NCBI GenBank assembly: GCA_019454045.1
Contig: SKCR01017726.1
Span: 62,001 to 126,000 of the forward strand
DNA: 64,000 nt
Source: Zanthoxylum bungeanum
Taxonomy: Eukaryota; Streptophyta; Magnoliopsida; Sapindales; Rutaceae
Reading direction: 5' to 3'
Shown here piece by piece: positions 1 to 11,329 of this stretch. The notes below the pieces were generated by a model. It was not told where the DNA came from. It searched no databases and worked only from the letters and a program-made list of their open reading frames with translations. The translations under genes and the position numbers were made by a program. Positions within the stretch are counted from its first letter, which is position 1; the number at the start of each line of letters is the position of its first letter.

Positions 1-261
1 TCAATATATCCAAGCATTTTAAACACATCCAATGGTCTAAAAAATCAAAATCACTATGAGCTACAACGGGTTACATATTCGGCCAAGCCCTAAAATTTAA
101 GGAAAATTAATCCAATTAATTTTTCATCAAATTGATCATACATAACTCTAAGTTATCAATATGTAAGCATACTCAAACAAACAATTTGATCAAATCATGC
201 TCAAATCAAAAATACCCAAATTCAAGTATATAAACCCTAAGTCAATTTCATGCTTAATTTA

Positions 262-274
262 GGCTCATATACCA
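262..274 (-). other. Degenerate primer-binding site of CopA copy 1
   Basis: Reading the minus strand, the LTR end ...CCCCAACA is followed after one base by TGGTATATGAGCC. This is a decayed form of TGGTATCAGAGC, the complement of the 3' end of initiator tRNA-Met used by most plant Copia elements and intact at 46524-46535. Confidence 0.6.
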
Positions 275-1949
275 TTGTTGGGGTTTCTAGGTCAAACCAA
301 GATCAATTAAGCATATGAAATGTGTGAATCAACAAAGTAAGATGGCGAAAAATACTCACTTTGATCGGCTAAGTGGAAGTAGGAGATAACAAAATTTGCC
401 TCCATTGAAGTTGCTCCAAGCTTCTCATTTGATGTATGTTGAGCTTCCAAGCTTGTCCTTGAATTCCAAACTCATGGATAGGTTTCCCTAACACCTTTGA
501 ATGACTCATTGTGTGTGCTAGCACTTAGAAAAAATTACAACAATTTCTTCTTGTTCTTTGATGAATTCGGCCAAGCCAAATTGGGAGAGAAAATGTTGCT
601 TGGGCGTGAATGAGAGAGAGAAGGAGGAAGTGAATGTTGACTTGTAATTTGATTTCCAAAATCTAAAAATGATATACCAAATATTTGGTATTAAGTCATT
701 CACTTTTTCAAGTTTAAGTGTTTAGTAAGTCATCACCAACTCACCAAATTTCATCACCAAAAAGGCAATTAAAGTGACAAGTGATGTGACTTGTGCGAGC
801 CCCACTTTAATTCAAAATCCGAGTGGGCCCGCAAACACTTTCCAGGCTCGGGTTCGTTAATTCCGAATTAACGAATTTTCCGTTGCGACTTAATTAAATC
901 AAATTTAATTAAATAATTATGCCTAGCAAAATTACTATTCACGTTGCTCGCGAATTAATTCTAAACTAATTCGTTTGCCCGAATTAAAATCCAATTTTAA
1001 TTCTGTTATGAAATCTAATTTCATTTAATATATCGAATATATTATTTTAATCGATTAATTCCAAATTAATCGTTCTCTCTCTTTTAATTGAATTTTATCC
1101 CAGATAAAATTCTCCGTAATTAATCCTAGATTAATTTTCTCTCTCTTCTAATTAATCCCAGATTAATTATATTTGAGTCATACGTCATCGGTGAATCTTT
1201 GGGAAGCGACCCATGAGATCTATTGATATGTTGGCAGTAAATCCGGTCATCGGAGTATCCGAATACGTGCGTACCTAGTACCACGTTCTTATGGATTTAC
1301 AAGACATGGTTGGCTTCTTGCAAAGCACCATGCCTACCCAATTCTCCAGAAATATTCTTTTAAGGAATATGTAATCTGTGTCAGGCGTAGTATATGTAGT
1401 ATTGCGTATAGCGATCCAGTATCGGATGTCACATGCTAGGCCTGAGGCTTGAATTGTGTCTGCCCCGTACGAATCATATATCGGATCTCTGGTAACTAGT
1501 CTCTATAATCAGATAATCATGACCTAGTCATATTATCCCGATGACTGTAGTACTAAAGAGTACTAGTTCCGTATCATGCGTGATCATCATCTCCATATGA
1601 CTGGAGTGATACTTCCATCTTGACATCACACCAAAAACACTACGATTCTCAGTATACCAGAAGAGGCGTACACATAACCTGTTAAAGCCCCGGACGACCA
1701 AAACCAAAGTATATTGATTGTCGCAAGTATTAGCCATGCAAGTCTTAGGTTAAGACCAAATACACTTACCTTGATTCGGATTCCCATAGACATATAGTTG
1801 TAGGCACTGCATTTTTGCATATAAGTCCTTATGATGAGTCTCATTTGGAGGCACTACCTTTTAAGTCACGGAAATCACGAGAAACGGACGTCGGAAGGGG
1901 AAATTCAGAATAAGTACGTCATCGGATTCATTTCACAAGTTCACTGTTT

Positions 1950-2035
1950 TCGTTCGTGCTGCGTTCGTTACTTCGTTCGAACGTCAAACAGATTGCGGGC
2001 GTTCGTGCAGCTTTCGAGGAGGCGTTCGAACGGTG
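1950..2035 (+). repeat. Isolated CGTTCGAACG dimer in U3 of S copy A
   Basis: Two GTTCGAACG palindromes about 45-50 bp apart resemble the repeat units at 3661-3996 but lie upstream of the TATA box. The equivalent block in S copy B is at 17820-17910. Confidence 0.7.
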
Positions 2036-2470
2036 TCGGTAATTCTGGTTTTGCTGCTAGCCTCACACCCAAGCCCAATTAACCCACCAAAGCTCATAAA
2101 ACACATCCCAATTAATAAAACTCATTTGAAACACATGGGAAATTAAATTAAATCTTAATTAAATTAAACATTGAATTAAATAAAATATTTAAACCATTTA
2201 CCAATTAAATAAAACATAAAATATAATCATACCTAATTAAGACAAATCAAATATATTAACTTCCTAACTAAACAAAATCACATACTAAATTAAAAAGATG
2301 TCATGCCTAATTAAAATCAATCATAACCAATTAAAAATATTGTATTCCTAATCTAAACCAAATTTGTCCCCCATCAAATCCTTTGCTTTCCTTGTCCAAC
2401 ACCAAATCAAATCCTTCATTTAATGCCAAATCTCTTCCTTGTGAGACAAGGTGAAGCCCTAGCCATTCTC

Positions 2471-2478
2471 TATATAAA
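2471..2478 (+). promoter_or_regulatory. Predicted TATA box of S LTR copy A
   Basis: TATATAAA lies about 670 bp into the LTR in a C-rich context typical of plant Pol II start regions. It is conserved in S copy B at 17496-17503 on the opposite strand. It implies a U3 of about 0.7 kb and a very long R/U5 of about 2 kb. Confidence 0.6.
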
Positions 2479-3344
2479 CAACACCTCTCCAAGGCATTCC
2501 CTCTCCTAGTGCACGCCCATTACAAAAAAAAGAAGAAAAGAATTTCCAACATCTTTCCCCTAGCTCATTCACACAAGAAACACCCAAGCTCATACACACA
2601 ACTCACACGAAAATCACAACACCCACAAGAAACACCCAAAGCTTATTGACACAACTCTCCCTCACTCTCAATAATCGAAGATCACAAACCAAAGAACCCT
2701 CATTGCCTTGACCAAAACACATCCCGAACAGCCCCTTTACCTCATCAAAACAGCCCCCGAACCACACCATAACACCACCGAAAATCACACCCAAAACAGT
2801 AGCCAAAACATCCCAAGAACAGTAACTAAAATACAGCAGCAGAACAGTAGCAAAACGGCAGCGAATCGGAGTCAAAAGCAGCAGCAAAAGACGGAGAACG
2901 ACGACTCCAAACGGTGAGACAACGAACGAGAGCAGTGAACCAGTGAACCGGAAGAGTTGCGGAGCATCCACCCTTCCGACGATCGTGTGCCGTACATCCG
3001 AGAGGTGATTTAAAAGGTTAGACCTGAGGGTACTTTTCACACTCATCTTTATTTGATTTTTGTTATTTATCTTGATCGTATTTTAATTATTTGTTGAATC
3101 TTGTTTGTGTATGATGTGTGTTGTGGGTATTGGATGAATGGAAAAGTGTTGTCTCTTGTGGTATATAGGATGGAAACCCGGACATAAATTTCATAGATGA
3201 TTCCGAATAGACGGTAGTATGATCTGTACTCGGGATACAACTCCACGTACCACTTGAGTAAACGGCACACTCTTTTGTTTTATGTTGCTTCGGTTTATAT
3301 ATTTTTCGTTATTTGAATTCTGCATGTTACTTTTGTATGTGTGA

Positions 3345-3610
3345 TACAACCGAGCGCATGGGCTTAGTAAGTCGGATTAAAGGTCCCCTATTTGGAGGGG
3401 TTAAAATCCTTTACCACGAAGCTTTGCCGCGCCGGTTGATGTGTGTTCGGTTGAATGCAAGATATGTTCAATCGGATATACTAAGTTTGATATGATTGAC
3501 TTTATTTTTATATGCATTGAGATAAGCGCATGGGCTTAGTAAGTGTGATGAAAGGTCTTCTAATTGAAGAGGTTAAAATCCTTTGCCACGATGCTTCGCC
3601 GCGCCTCGTA
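3345..3610 (+). repeat. Tandem duplication of an approximately 180-bp block in S copy A
   Basis: The block starting 'gcgcatgggcttagtaag' occurs at about 3354 and again at about 3528. Both copies contain 'ggttaaaatcctt' and 'ccacga.gcttcgccgcgcc', and the second copy is truncated. S copy B keeps two fuller copies (about 16140-16475, 179 bp apart). Confidence 0.75.
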
Positions 3611-3660
3611 TTTCGCTATTTTCTTTTTTATGTATGTATTACATCACATTTTGTGCATCA

Positions 3661-3996
3661 GGTCAGTTCCCGTTCGAACGCGTTATCAAACGCTATACAA
3701 ACGCTACCCTTCTGTTTTCCGTTCGAACGCGTTTTACAAACGCTACTCGAACGCGCATGCATTTTGTTTCATCAGGTCTGGATCCGTTCGAACGCGTTAT
3801 CGACGCTATACGAACGCGAACCTTCTGTTTCCCATTCGAACACGTTCTCGAACGCTACACGAACGCATACGCACTTTCTTAGTCTTATCATGCATCAGGT
3901 CTGGTTCCGTTCGAATGCGTTCTCAAACGCTATACGAACGGGAACCTTCTGTTTACCGTTCGAACGCGTTTACGAACGCTACACGAACGCGCACAC
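3661..3996 (+). repeat. CGTTCGAACG palindrome cluster (three dimeric units) in S copy A
   Basis: Six units each open with cgttcgaacgcgtt (10-bp palindrome CGTTCGAACG plus CGTT) and continue with 'aacgct.ta.acgaacg'. They alternate as short (about 48 bp) and long (about 65-75 bp) forms, making three dimers of about 115-120 bp. The long forms carry 'catcaggtctgg.tc' spacers. The block is unusually CpG-rich for this AT-rich region. Confidence 0.85.
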
Positions 3997-4965
3997 ACTG
4001 AACTGAGTCTGTCTCATCATATTCATGCATAATTGCCTATTGGTTGATCTTTCTTGTATTATGTAGCCAATCATATTATTTGTATTCCTGCATTTATCCA
4101 TTCTATGTGTTCTTGGGATGATATTCAAGCATGATTAGGCTGTTAGCATGTTATTTGGTTAATATGTTCATGAGATAGTATTCAAGCATGATTAGGTTGT
4201 TCTTAGTTTTCCATATCATATGATTGAGAAATGTTCATGAGATTTCCATGAGATGTTGCATGTTGTGATGAACTTGTTGATGTATGCATGTGAATTTAGA
4301 AGCATGATACTCTTGGAAATAAGTGTTACTTAAACTTGATTAAATTATTACATAAATCCTTTCATTACAAGTGACATAAGTAAGGGACCATTCCGAACCC
4401 AACGGTTTGAGGTCTTCCCTTGCGAGGGGTGAGTGCGGCCTTAAATCTCATTTTCCCGGTTCACACCGGGTGGCGACTCCATGTTATTTCGTACTTCCCA
4501 ACTAGGCCGCGAGCCTAGAACAGCGTCGCCCAAGTTCTGTTGTCTACAATAGTCATACTACCAATGAGATTCTGAGGGGTCTATCCAGAGCGAAGCTATT
4601 TCCGTACCATCGGTAAACACAACCTCCTATCATACTTGCATAAGTATCTAATACTTAAATATATGAGAACTATGTCGTTATGCTCCCACAACGCGCACAA
4701 GTGCAACAGTAGTCTATTCTGCATTATCGATGTCCAGTCTCGATAATACTACGATTAGGTATATTTAATGATTAAACCTTGGTGGATTGATACTGTCTCA
4801 TATCATCTCAATCCGGAACTAATCATAAGGACTTTTATCATTTATATATCCCGGTTATCCAATTACAAATGATAAAAGAGCAATTTTATTTGTCACATAG
4901 TTAATTTGTACAACAACACCATGTTCTATACAAATAGTGATGCTATGGGTCATAATTGTCCAACA

Positions 4966-5477
4966 ACATGTTTGTTAAAATGGTTAGGAAGCAGACAACT
5001 AGCTCAAGTTAATATAGAAACAGGATTTAGATTTTGTGTGTGTTTGCAGCTCAATGTATGAGCATAGTTACTTACTGAGTCTTATGACTCACTACCCAAT
5101 AGTGTTTTGAGTTTTACAGGTTGGTGACCTGATCGGTCAACCACAGTCTTCAGAGCTTGAGGAACCGGATAGCAAAGTTGCAGTCAGCCAGTCACTAGGT
5201 CTTGGGCGTATAAGAGTTAAGTCGTTTATAAGTTTAGATGTAAAGAATTTTAAGTTGTATAGATTGAGTTGTAAAAGTTTTTGTTCATACACATTTTCGG
5301 GCATGGAGCCCAATTGTATTATGTCATGAGTTCATCATTTCAATATCATATTATGTGTTTGGGCCCTATAGGTTGCATTACATTGCATATTAGGAGTCTT
5401 GCATAAGAGTTAGCTAGAGGCTTATGGTGATAGGACAGCCTATCGCTTGCCGGTAGCATCTCCGGTAGCGGGATGTT
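4966..5477 (+). mobile_element. 3' end fragment of a Del/Tekay-like LTR
   Basis: The segment ends 'tctccggtagcgggatgttaca', which resembles the last bases of the K LTR (18911-18939). It shares the preceding motifs 'ataggac.gcctat' and 'gccggta'. CopA copy 1 abuts or interrupts its left side. No coding sequence is visible. Confidence 0.5.
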
Positions 5478-5665
5478 ACATTAGGTATCACAAAAATAAT
5501 CCAAAAATGTATAAATATATGGCCATACTTCATTTTTCTTAACACAATAATTCTCAATTCTCTCAATTTCTTTAATTCTCTCCTGAAAGTTTAGTAACTA
5601 AAAATTTTCAAGTACATGACTAGTGGAATATACATCAAAATATCTATCTTGTTTTATCAATTATT

Positions 5666-5929
5666 GCTAATGAGGTGTTAACAACATATGTTTCCACTGT
5701 TGTGGTTGAACAAGCCTTCAGCTTAGAAGACAATATTTTTGAAGTGAGACGGTCTTCATTACATCCAAGCACTTTAGAAGCAACAGCATGTGTGGATAAT
5801 TAGACCCGAGCTGATCTGAGGCAACAAGAAGATGCCCCCGATGACTTTGAAGACTTGTTCGAGAATGCATCTGCAAATGCAACAACATGCAAAGATAATG
5901 ATGATGAGAAAATAATTGTAATGGGGAAC
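5666..5929 (+). pseudogene. hAT transposase C-terminal (dimerisation) fragment
   Basis: One frame reads through a hAT dimerisation-type block. The recognisable run is ANEVLTTYVSTVVVEQAFS, which corresponds to the conserved '...ILAIPVSTVASE..FS' region of Ac/Tam3-type transposases, followed by RRSSLHPSTLEATACVDN. An in-frame TAG ends that block (around 5804), and an acidic tail rich in D, E and N continues behind the stop. In intact proteins this domain mediates dimerisation during cut-and-paste transposition. Only about the last 90 codons of a protein that is normally 600-800 aa remain, with no BED finger or catalytic core, so this is a dead fragment. The A+T-rich stretch and 'gaaccgaaccgaa' inverted motifs just downstream fit the 3' end of the same transposon. 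Confidence 0.7.
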
Positions 5930-6127
5930 TATCTAAAAAAATATAATGGAACTATGTAAGCTTTGATTCCTCTCACCCCAAGATGATACTTAGGCAACTT
6001 AAGATTTTAAAAATTTACGTTCAAGCTATTTTATTTTATTTTTAATTTAATATAATATAAATTCAAATTAATAATTTAAAATCCCATTTTTATTTTAAAA
6101 AAAAATTAAAATTAAAATTTTAAATTA

Positions 6128-6250
6128 ATTGAAAGACCAGAACCGAACCGAAATTATCTGGTTCGGTTCCGATTTCACAAGTGTGGAATCGGAAACCGGA
6201 TGGTTCAGTTCCATTTCGGAACCAAACTGAACCAATGGTCAGGTCTAATT
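6128..6250. other. Probable 3' subterminal/terminal region of the hAT element
   Basis: Inverted 'gaaccgaaccgaaat...ggttcggttccgat' and 'ggttcagttcc...ggaaccaaactgaacc' motifs lead to 'aatggtcaggtcta'. Clusters of AACCGAACC-type words are common near hAT ends in plants. The matching 5' end was not found, so the element is truncated. Confidence 0.45.
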
Positions 6251-6652
6251 ACATGCATACATACATCACACTAACAGTTTTGGTTGAAGCCATCGTACCT
6301 GTATGTTGAGTTAGTCAAAGGTCAATCAACAAAAGTTAAGAATGGCTAGCTAGCTATAACAATTCTCGCATAGACCGAATGAAGGATAAGTTGAAAAAAA
6401 ATGACAGAACAACTACTAACTTAACCACTGCTATAATCAACTGGATGACACCTCAAACGGTTAGGACCGAAGCAAGTAATGAGATGCGTGAGTATAAAAA
6501 GTCTCTCGACCAAGGCTGATATAAGAAAAACAGTGGAAGAGGCTCAAGAAGTGGAACATCGGAAGTAAACATCCAAAAGCGACACTTCTCTAACCTTGGA
6601 ATATTGATGTCTAAGATTTTGGATGAACTCAAGAGATATGGCATGTTGAAAT
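6251..6652. other. No recognisable gene
   Basis: AT-rich sequence. The 63-codon minus-strand ORF at 6453-6644 has no recognisable domain, start context or homologue in the window and is treated as chance. Confidence 0.5.
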
Positions 6653-8092
6653 TGTAACGCTTAGACCTCGACTTGTATTATTCAGTGTGGTTATATGTGG
6701 TCGTCATAATTTGTGAGTGAGTTAATTATAGACACGAAACGTGTTTTGTGATGGATATACTTAAACCTAGAAAGTCTCACTAATAAAATATACTTGTAGA
6801 GCATTAGGGAAATTAATTATGAATAATATGGATTATTCGTAACGTTGCACATGCCAATGTATTTTTGTAACTAATATGTATATATATGATACATAATTTG
6901 ATTAGATGCACATTAGGTCCAATTGAATTTTGACACATGTCAAATAAGTAATTATTTAATTAATTAAAAGTTAATTAATTTAATAATAATTTAAAATAGA
7001 ATATTCTTTGGAATATTCTTCAATTAATTAAAAGTCTTTTAGATAAGCTTTATGTCTTGGAAAAACAATGACCATATATTTAGTTTAATTTTGGCTAAGC
7101 TTTTTAATGGTTAAAATGGAAAAAAATATCCCACCCCTATAAAAGAGAATTTTCGGCCAAAGCTTAATTAGGATGAAATTTTTTATTTTTTATTTTTTTT
7201 CATTTTAGGTTTTGGCTTAAGCGTGAAAGGGTTTAAGAGAAAGCAAAAATTAGGACTTTTAATTTGGTTAATTTAAGCATCAAATTGGAAGCATTGATGG
7301 ATTAATTAGGAACTTGAAATAAAGGCTTACAATGAAATTAAGGTAATTCCTATTATCCTTTTTATTGTAAATTATTTACAATTAGAGTTGCTTTATAGTG
7401 ACCTAGAATTTTTATTGAGTTGTTTTATGATGGTCGACTCTCAATTAGTAATTAGAGATTTGGATTTGCAAGATTTTGAATTAATTAGGTGATTAATTTG
7501 ATTCATTGTGTAATTAATTCAATTATGGCTTAATTTGTGAAATTGAGATGTTGTGGATGAAATTGGATGTGAAATAATATGTAGGAAAATTCCCAAAATT
7601 TTCTAAATTGTTTTTGGGAATTTTCTGTAAATATCGCATTAGGGACAAAATCATAATTTATTGAAATTATTATTATTTGGCCATTGTTACAATACTCTGA
7701 GTACTGTAGCAGTGCGTGTAATGCGTAGAATAATTATCGAAATTTCAGAATCATTCCGGAAGCATTTTGGGAATTTTCTGCACTAGAGACAAAATGAAAA
7801 TTTGTTAAAATTAAAGTGATCAGCCACTGCTACAGTAATTGGATGACTGTAGCAGTGTTTGGTCTGGTTTCACTACTAAACTGTTTATATGGTTATCCAG
7901 GTCACCCGGTTCGGCGATCCAGTAAATCAATTAACGTGTTTCCGAAAACTTTATTATAAGTTTTTATGCGTAGACACTCTTAATATTTGATATTAATGAG
8001 TGATTTGGGTGAAATAAGGATAAATTAGAAGTATAAGACACCGGTTAATTTATTTGGATTAAAAATATTTTAAAAGTCAATTTCACCAATCG
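6653..8092 (+). mobile_element. LTR remnant related to the solo LTR at 28346-30970
   Basis: Starting at 'tgtaacgc', the stretch 'cctcgacttgtat...gtcgtcataat...gatatac.t.aa.ctagaaagtctca..aataaaa.atac' parallels 29226-29400 on the same strand. A TATA-like 'cctataaaag' lies at about 7137. The right limit and target duplication are unclear; the 8092 end is tentative. Confidence 0.45.
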
Positions 8093-8756
8093 ACATGCTT
8101 CCATTATATTTGCCCGACAGAAGTTCCTTAGATCTAATCCCTAATTGCTTTACCACATGGATATATATAGAATTGAAGAGTCACATCTAAGATACACCTG
8201 TTATTACGCAAAAGATACAACTTTTCGTTTTAAAATCTTAAAATATTTTTTGGGAATAGCACATTCGTTTGAACGAGTAGAAATGTTATCTCATTCGAAC
8301 AACCCGAAAAGATATTCCAACATTCAAGCCTCAGTAGTAACAATAGAGGCACAATTATTTTTCTCTATCCCATCAATATAGATTAGAATAGATTTCTCAC
8401 TAATATTTGTGACAGTAGATATAATCTATATATTGTAGCACATTCAAAAAAAATATGTCTATACATAAACTTACAGTAAAGATCATATGTAGCTTGGAGC
8501 CTTAATCTTCCATTACTAGCATTTTGCAAAGTTGTTTTCGCAAAGGGAGGACATATTTCGAGTCGCAATATTGCTCATATATTCCTTTCATTTTCAGAAC
8601 AGAGCAAAACGGAGTGCTAGCTATTTCCAAATTTGTAAAATTTGATTATGCAAAATTGCTTTTGAAATATTCAAAAGAATCCAACTAAATACAACATTTT
8701 TTTCCTGTACTTACCGCACTTGTTGTCTACATTTTATATACTTATAAGCATACTGG
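8093..8756. other. No recognisable gene
   Basis: AT-rich sequence with two short ORFs (8145-8381 plus, 8383-8568 minus) that lack domains or coding character. Nothing else could be supported. Confidence 0.5.
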
Positions 8757-9364
8757 TTTAAGCGGTGATTAATTATTGATCGATGCCGGACTAATTCGAT
8801 TTAGCATAAATAGAATTAGTTTCTTGCCAAAAATCACCGATTTTTGGGTAATTAATTACTGATGAATCGTCAATTTTTTTTTTAAAAAAAAATTTCTGAT
8901 TTACAGAAACATGCATCTTCTTTTTTTCGTCATTATTATTATTCTTCTTTAAAGACTTTACTTTTTTTTATGACCGGGGTGTCTGAGCCAGCTTACGTGC
9001 ACCTCGACTGATCCCTGAGATTTGTGTTTCGTGCCCTCATAAGTTTCCCAGCACAGATCATAGTAAGTCGTTGGTTTTTTACACAATGGGACATGACCCC
9101 AAGGAAGTGTATCTAGTGGGATTCGAACCTTGAACTAGAAAGGTATCAAACCACCCAAGCTCAAGATCTTTACAACTCAGGTAACCCATTGGGACTATAG
9201 AGACTTTACTTATCTTTCTAAACTTTATGATTTTTTTCACATAAATGAATTATTTGTAGTGATTTTTAGAAGAATCTTGATAGATGAATTTTGAAATTTT
9301 TTATTCTCAATCATGTGAAATATCAACTTTGTTATTTCCAATTAATTTTTGAATATTTCTTATT
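8757..9364. repeat. Diverged repeat also present at about 22385-22735
   Basis: Apart from the SINE inside it, this segment parallels 22385-22735 over several blocks: 'gattaat.atcaattt', 'agaaa.atg.atcttctt', 'ttttgaa.ttttttatt' and 'caattaa'. The element class is unknown; it may be an old MITE or Helitron-like sequence. T1 inserted at its right edge. Confidence 0.35.
8964..9200 (-). mobile_element. tRNA-derived SINE (Au-like) with 11-bp target duplication
   Basis: The insert of about 237 bp is flanked by the perfect direct repeat agactttactt (8953-8963 and 9201-9211). On the minus strand it begins near 'gtcccaatgggttacc', carries a Pol III B-box GGTTCGAATCCC (rc of 9118-9129), and ends in 'ccggtcataaaaaaaa', the A-rich tail. 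The internal words ggtgtctgagccagctt and cacctcgactgatcc are typical of the Au-type plant SINE body. It is non-autonomous and would be transcribed by Pol III and mobilised by a partner LINE. The A-box is weak, so activity is unlikely. Confidence 0.8.
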
Positions 9365-9369
9365 AATTG

Positions 9370-10546
9370 TGTTGACGACTGTTTTTCATTCCAGGGGTAA
9401 TTCGGGAAAAACCACTCCTCGAATAAACCTCCCTCAACTATGAATTTGTTTGGTTTGTTGGGAATCAAATGCAAATTTGGCAAAAGATAGAATACACACA
9501 GATAAACAAAGAATTTAACGTGGTTCGGCGGAATGGATCCAACCTACGTCCACGGGCACAAGGAAAAAGAAAGCTTTTATTACTGGCTCGGGTATGACCG
9601 ACCTCTTTTGTTTCTCTAGCTCAGGGTTCTTCTCTCTATTATAAGTTACAAGAATTTATTAATGAAATTGCTCAACCTTTTACAAAGAACTCTCAGCCTC
9701 CTTATATACTATGTCTAATTACACTGTTATGCTATCTTCGTGATGTCAGCCACGTTGCTAAGCCATTATTGCTTGGGTTCTCTTCCCCCAATTACCCTAC
9801 GAATAATAGTCCAGTGGTCTGACATAGCTATGACCTGCCATCTGACGCAACTGCTCTCAACCACTCAAATCTCATCAAATTATGCTATTTTTGATAACTA
9901 TTACACATTATGTCACAGTGCCAACCTGTATCCATGCGATGGCGTGTATCATTAGATAAACTTGTAGCCCTGCTTTGTCCCATCAGCCGCTGGCCTACTT
10001 CCATTATCATCAATGCTTGGGAAGCCCAAACTTCTGTTTAGGGCTTACGTCGCCCATCTAAGAACACAATGTTACAACCCCAACCAACATCCTCGGGTCG
10101 GTCCGTCGAAACATGTAACATCCTTCATTGTATCTAACAGGCCAGGTCGGTGCGCCGTGACTCATGGTGTTTGGTCTAACTTTCTCTCATTTCCTCAATC
10201 GGGTCTGGTCTGCTAAGTCGATTCTGATTTCAGAGGCTGACACGAGGCTCTGAATGCCGAGTCTGATGTCGAGGCTGCTCTGAGAGTGATGTTGGGCCGG
10301 ACCTGACCACCTCAGGTCAATCTTCACAAACGTTCTAGTGAGGTAAAGTCTGATACTTTCTTATCAGGTCGGGTTGGTTTTCCGACATATCCTATGCCTC
10401 AGGTTATTTCTCTGCACCTCGGGGTCGGGCCCATTTGTCTAACCTCTCATCCTCATGAGGATCTTGGGCTTTATCTGCCAATTGTAAAACTCACTCTACC
10501 ATTTTTTAAGATTCTGACTTCTAGGGGCTGAAAACCACCATCAACA
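9370..10546 (-). repeat. T1 3' LTR (left, 1177 bp)
   Basis: Bounded by TGTTGACGACTG and ACCATCAACA. It contains the segment 'taacgtggttcggcgg...cctacgtccacgg', also present in the T2 LTRs, and is uninterrupted. Confidence 0.85.
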
Positions 10547-10602
10547 TATGTCCCTTAGTTCTCGGTATCAACGAGTAAGTGAGTTGGTGCCGGGAACTAA
10601 GA
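10547..10602 (-). promoter_or_regulatory. T1 polypurine tract and adjacent stem-loop
   Basis: On the minus strand 'gaactaagggacata' immediately precedes the 3' LTR and serves as the polypurine tract. Its upstream side forms one arm of an inverted repeat, agttctcgg (10557-10565) with ccgggaact (10590-10598), enclosing an inner caac/gttg pair. The same structure occurs in T2 at 53771-53812. Confidence 0.6.
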
Positions 10603-11329
10603 AAAAAGATGGTGGTGCACGAAGCCGAAGACTAGTCTGATTTATCAAGGCTGGTACTCTCACGGACACCTCAACATGATGTCTCGTGGTACCATTACAA
10701 TACTTGAAATATTTTTAAGGAAACAATTTCCCTCTCATGCTGATGCTCAATCTTGAACAAACCCATAATCTAAAGTCTGTCCCACCTCATAATGGGTATC
10801 ACAACTACAAGCTTTAGTGCTTCTTGTGAATATCCATATCGGGTTCACAACCCAGATCCAGAACCTCTACTTCCGATTCATACTCAGTCATCTCCTCCAC
10901 GACTTTCTTAGACGGAAGAAGTCGACTTGAACTAACTCTGGATGGTCCATCCTTTTAGATTTGCTCAAGGAAACCCATCTTATGCCATATCGGGCTGATG
11001 CCCGCTATTGATATGTAGTGATCCCAAAAGCGGATGATATGGGAAGATCTGTGAAACAAAATATTAGACATGAGAAAAAACTCATCTCGGGCTGCCATAC
11101 AGCAAAAAGGACATCGGTGGGACGCAACACATCCCCGAGCCGATGTAGAAACTTGGCCGTTAGGAAACGTGACCTCCATGTGAAATCAACACGTGGTCAC
11201 GGGGAAAAACTCAACCCTACACTAACTAGAATGGTAAGATCTCGGTGGGACGTAACTCGACCTCGATCTAGTGCTACAACTTGGCTGCAATGGAATGTAT
11301 CCTCTTGTGTCACCAATCATGGCCTCAGC
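10603..11329. other. T1 internal 3' region without a recognisable gene
   Basis: No domain could be found in either strand. Several short ORFs (10955-11179 minus, 11018-11365 plus) overlap and look like shadows. Some words ('ggtgggacg', 'cccgagccgatg') match the spacers around the T2 minisatellites, so this is decayed repeat sequence. Confidence 0.5.

Larger units (their letters stand above)
1799..4548 (+). mobile_element. Solo LTR of family S, copy A (2750 bp)
   Basis: It begins TGTAGGCACTGC and ends TTGTCTACA. It is bordered by a perfect 5-bp target duplication, atagt (1794-1798 and 4549-4553), inside the CopA LTR. No PBS, gag or pol lies between the ends, and a second copy (15226-18050, opposite strand) is equally free of internal sequence, so both are solo LTRs left by LTR-LTR recombination. 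A TATA box at 2471 sets the orientation. The part downstream of it holds an AC-rich stretch, a duplicated block of about 180 bp and a CGTTCGAACG repeat cluster. Open reading frames here (for example 3530-4006) are repeat artefacts. The parent superfamily cannot be told from the LTR alone. Confidence 0.85.
1..4965 (-). mobile_element. CopA Copia retrotransposon, copy 1 (5' end, truncated by window edge)
   Basis: This copy lies on the minus strand. Its LTR occupies 276-4965 and its internal region runs off the left edge (1-275). The family is recognised because rc(1150-1798 and 4554-4965) matches the CopA LTRs at 44219-46522 and 51324-62246. The right end reads ...gtccaaca, the complement of the TGTTGGAC LTR start. 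A 2.75-kb solo LTR (1799-4548) splits the LTR. Reading away from the LTR, the internal part contains only leader sequence and no coding region is visible. Confidence 0.8.
276..4965 (-). repeat. CopA LTR, copy 1, in two parts (276-1798 and 4554-4965)
   Basis: The two parts rejoin across the 1799-4548 insertion: the left part ends in the rc of the LTR segment around 'gtctatgggaatccg' and the right part resumes with the rc of 'ggtagtatgac'. Without the insert the LTR would be about 1.9 kb, compared with about 2.3 kb for the two full copies, so it carries internal deletions. The part nearest the PBS differs most from the other copies. Confidence 0.75.

Noticed and set aside
2603..3046. 147-codon minus ORF and overlapping Gln/Asn-rich plus ORF in the S LTR
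   Set aside because: They lie in an AC-rich leader with compositional bias; copy B does not keep the frame.
3530..4006. Overlapping plus-strand ORFs of 99-158 codons
   Set aside because: They run through the CGTTCGAACG repeat cluster in several frames at once; similar ORFs appear inverted in S copy B. They result from lack of stops in a GC-rich repeat, not from a gene.
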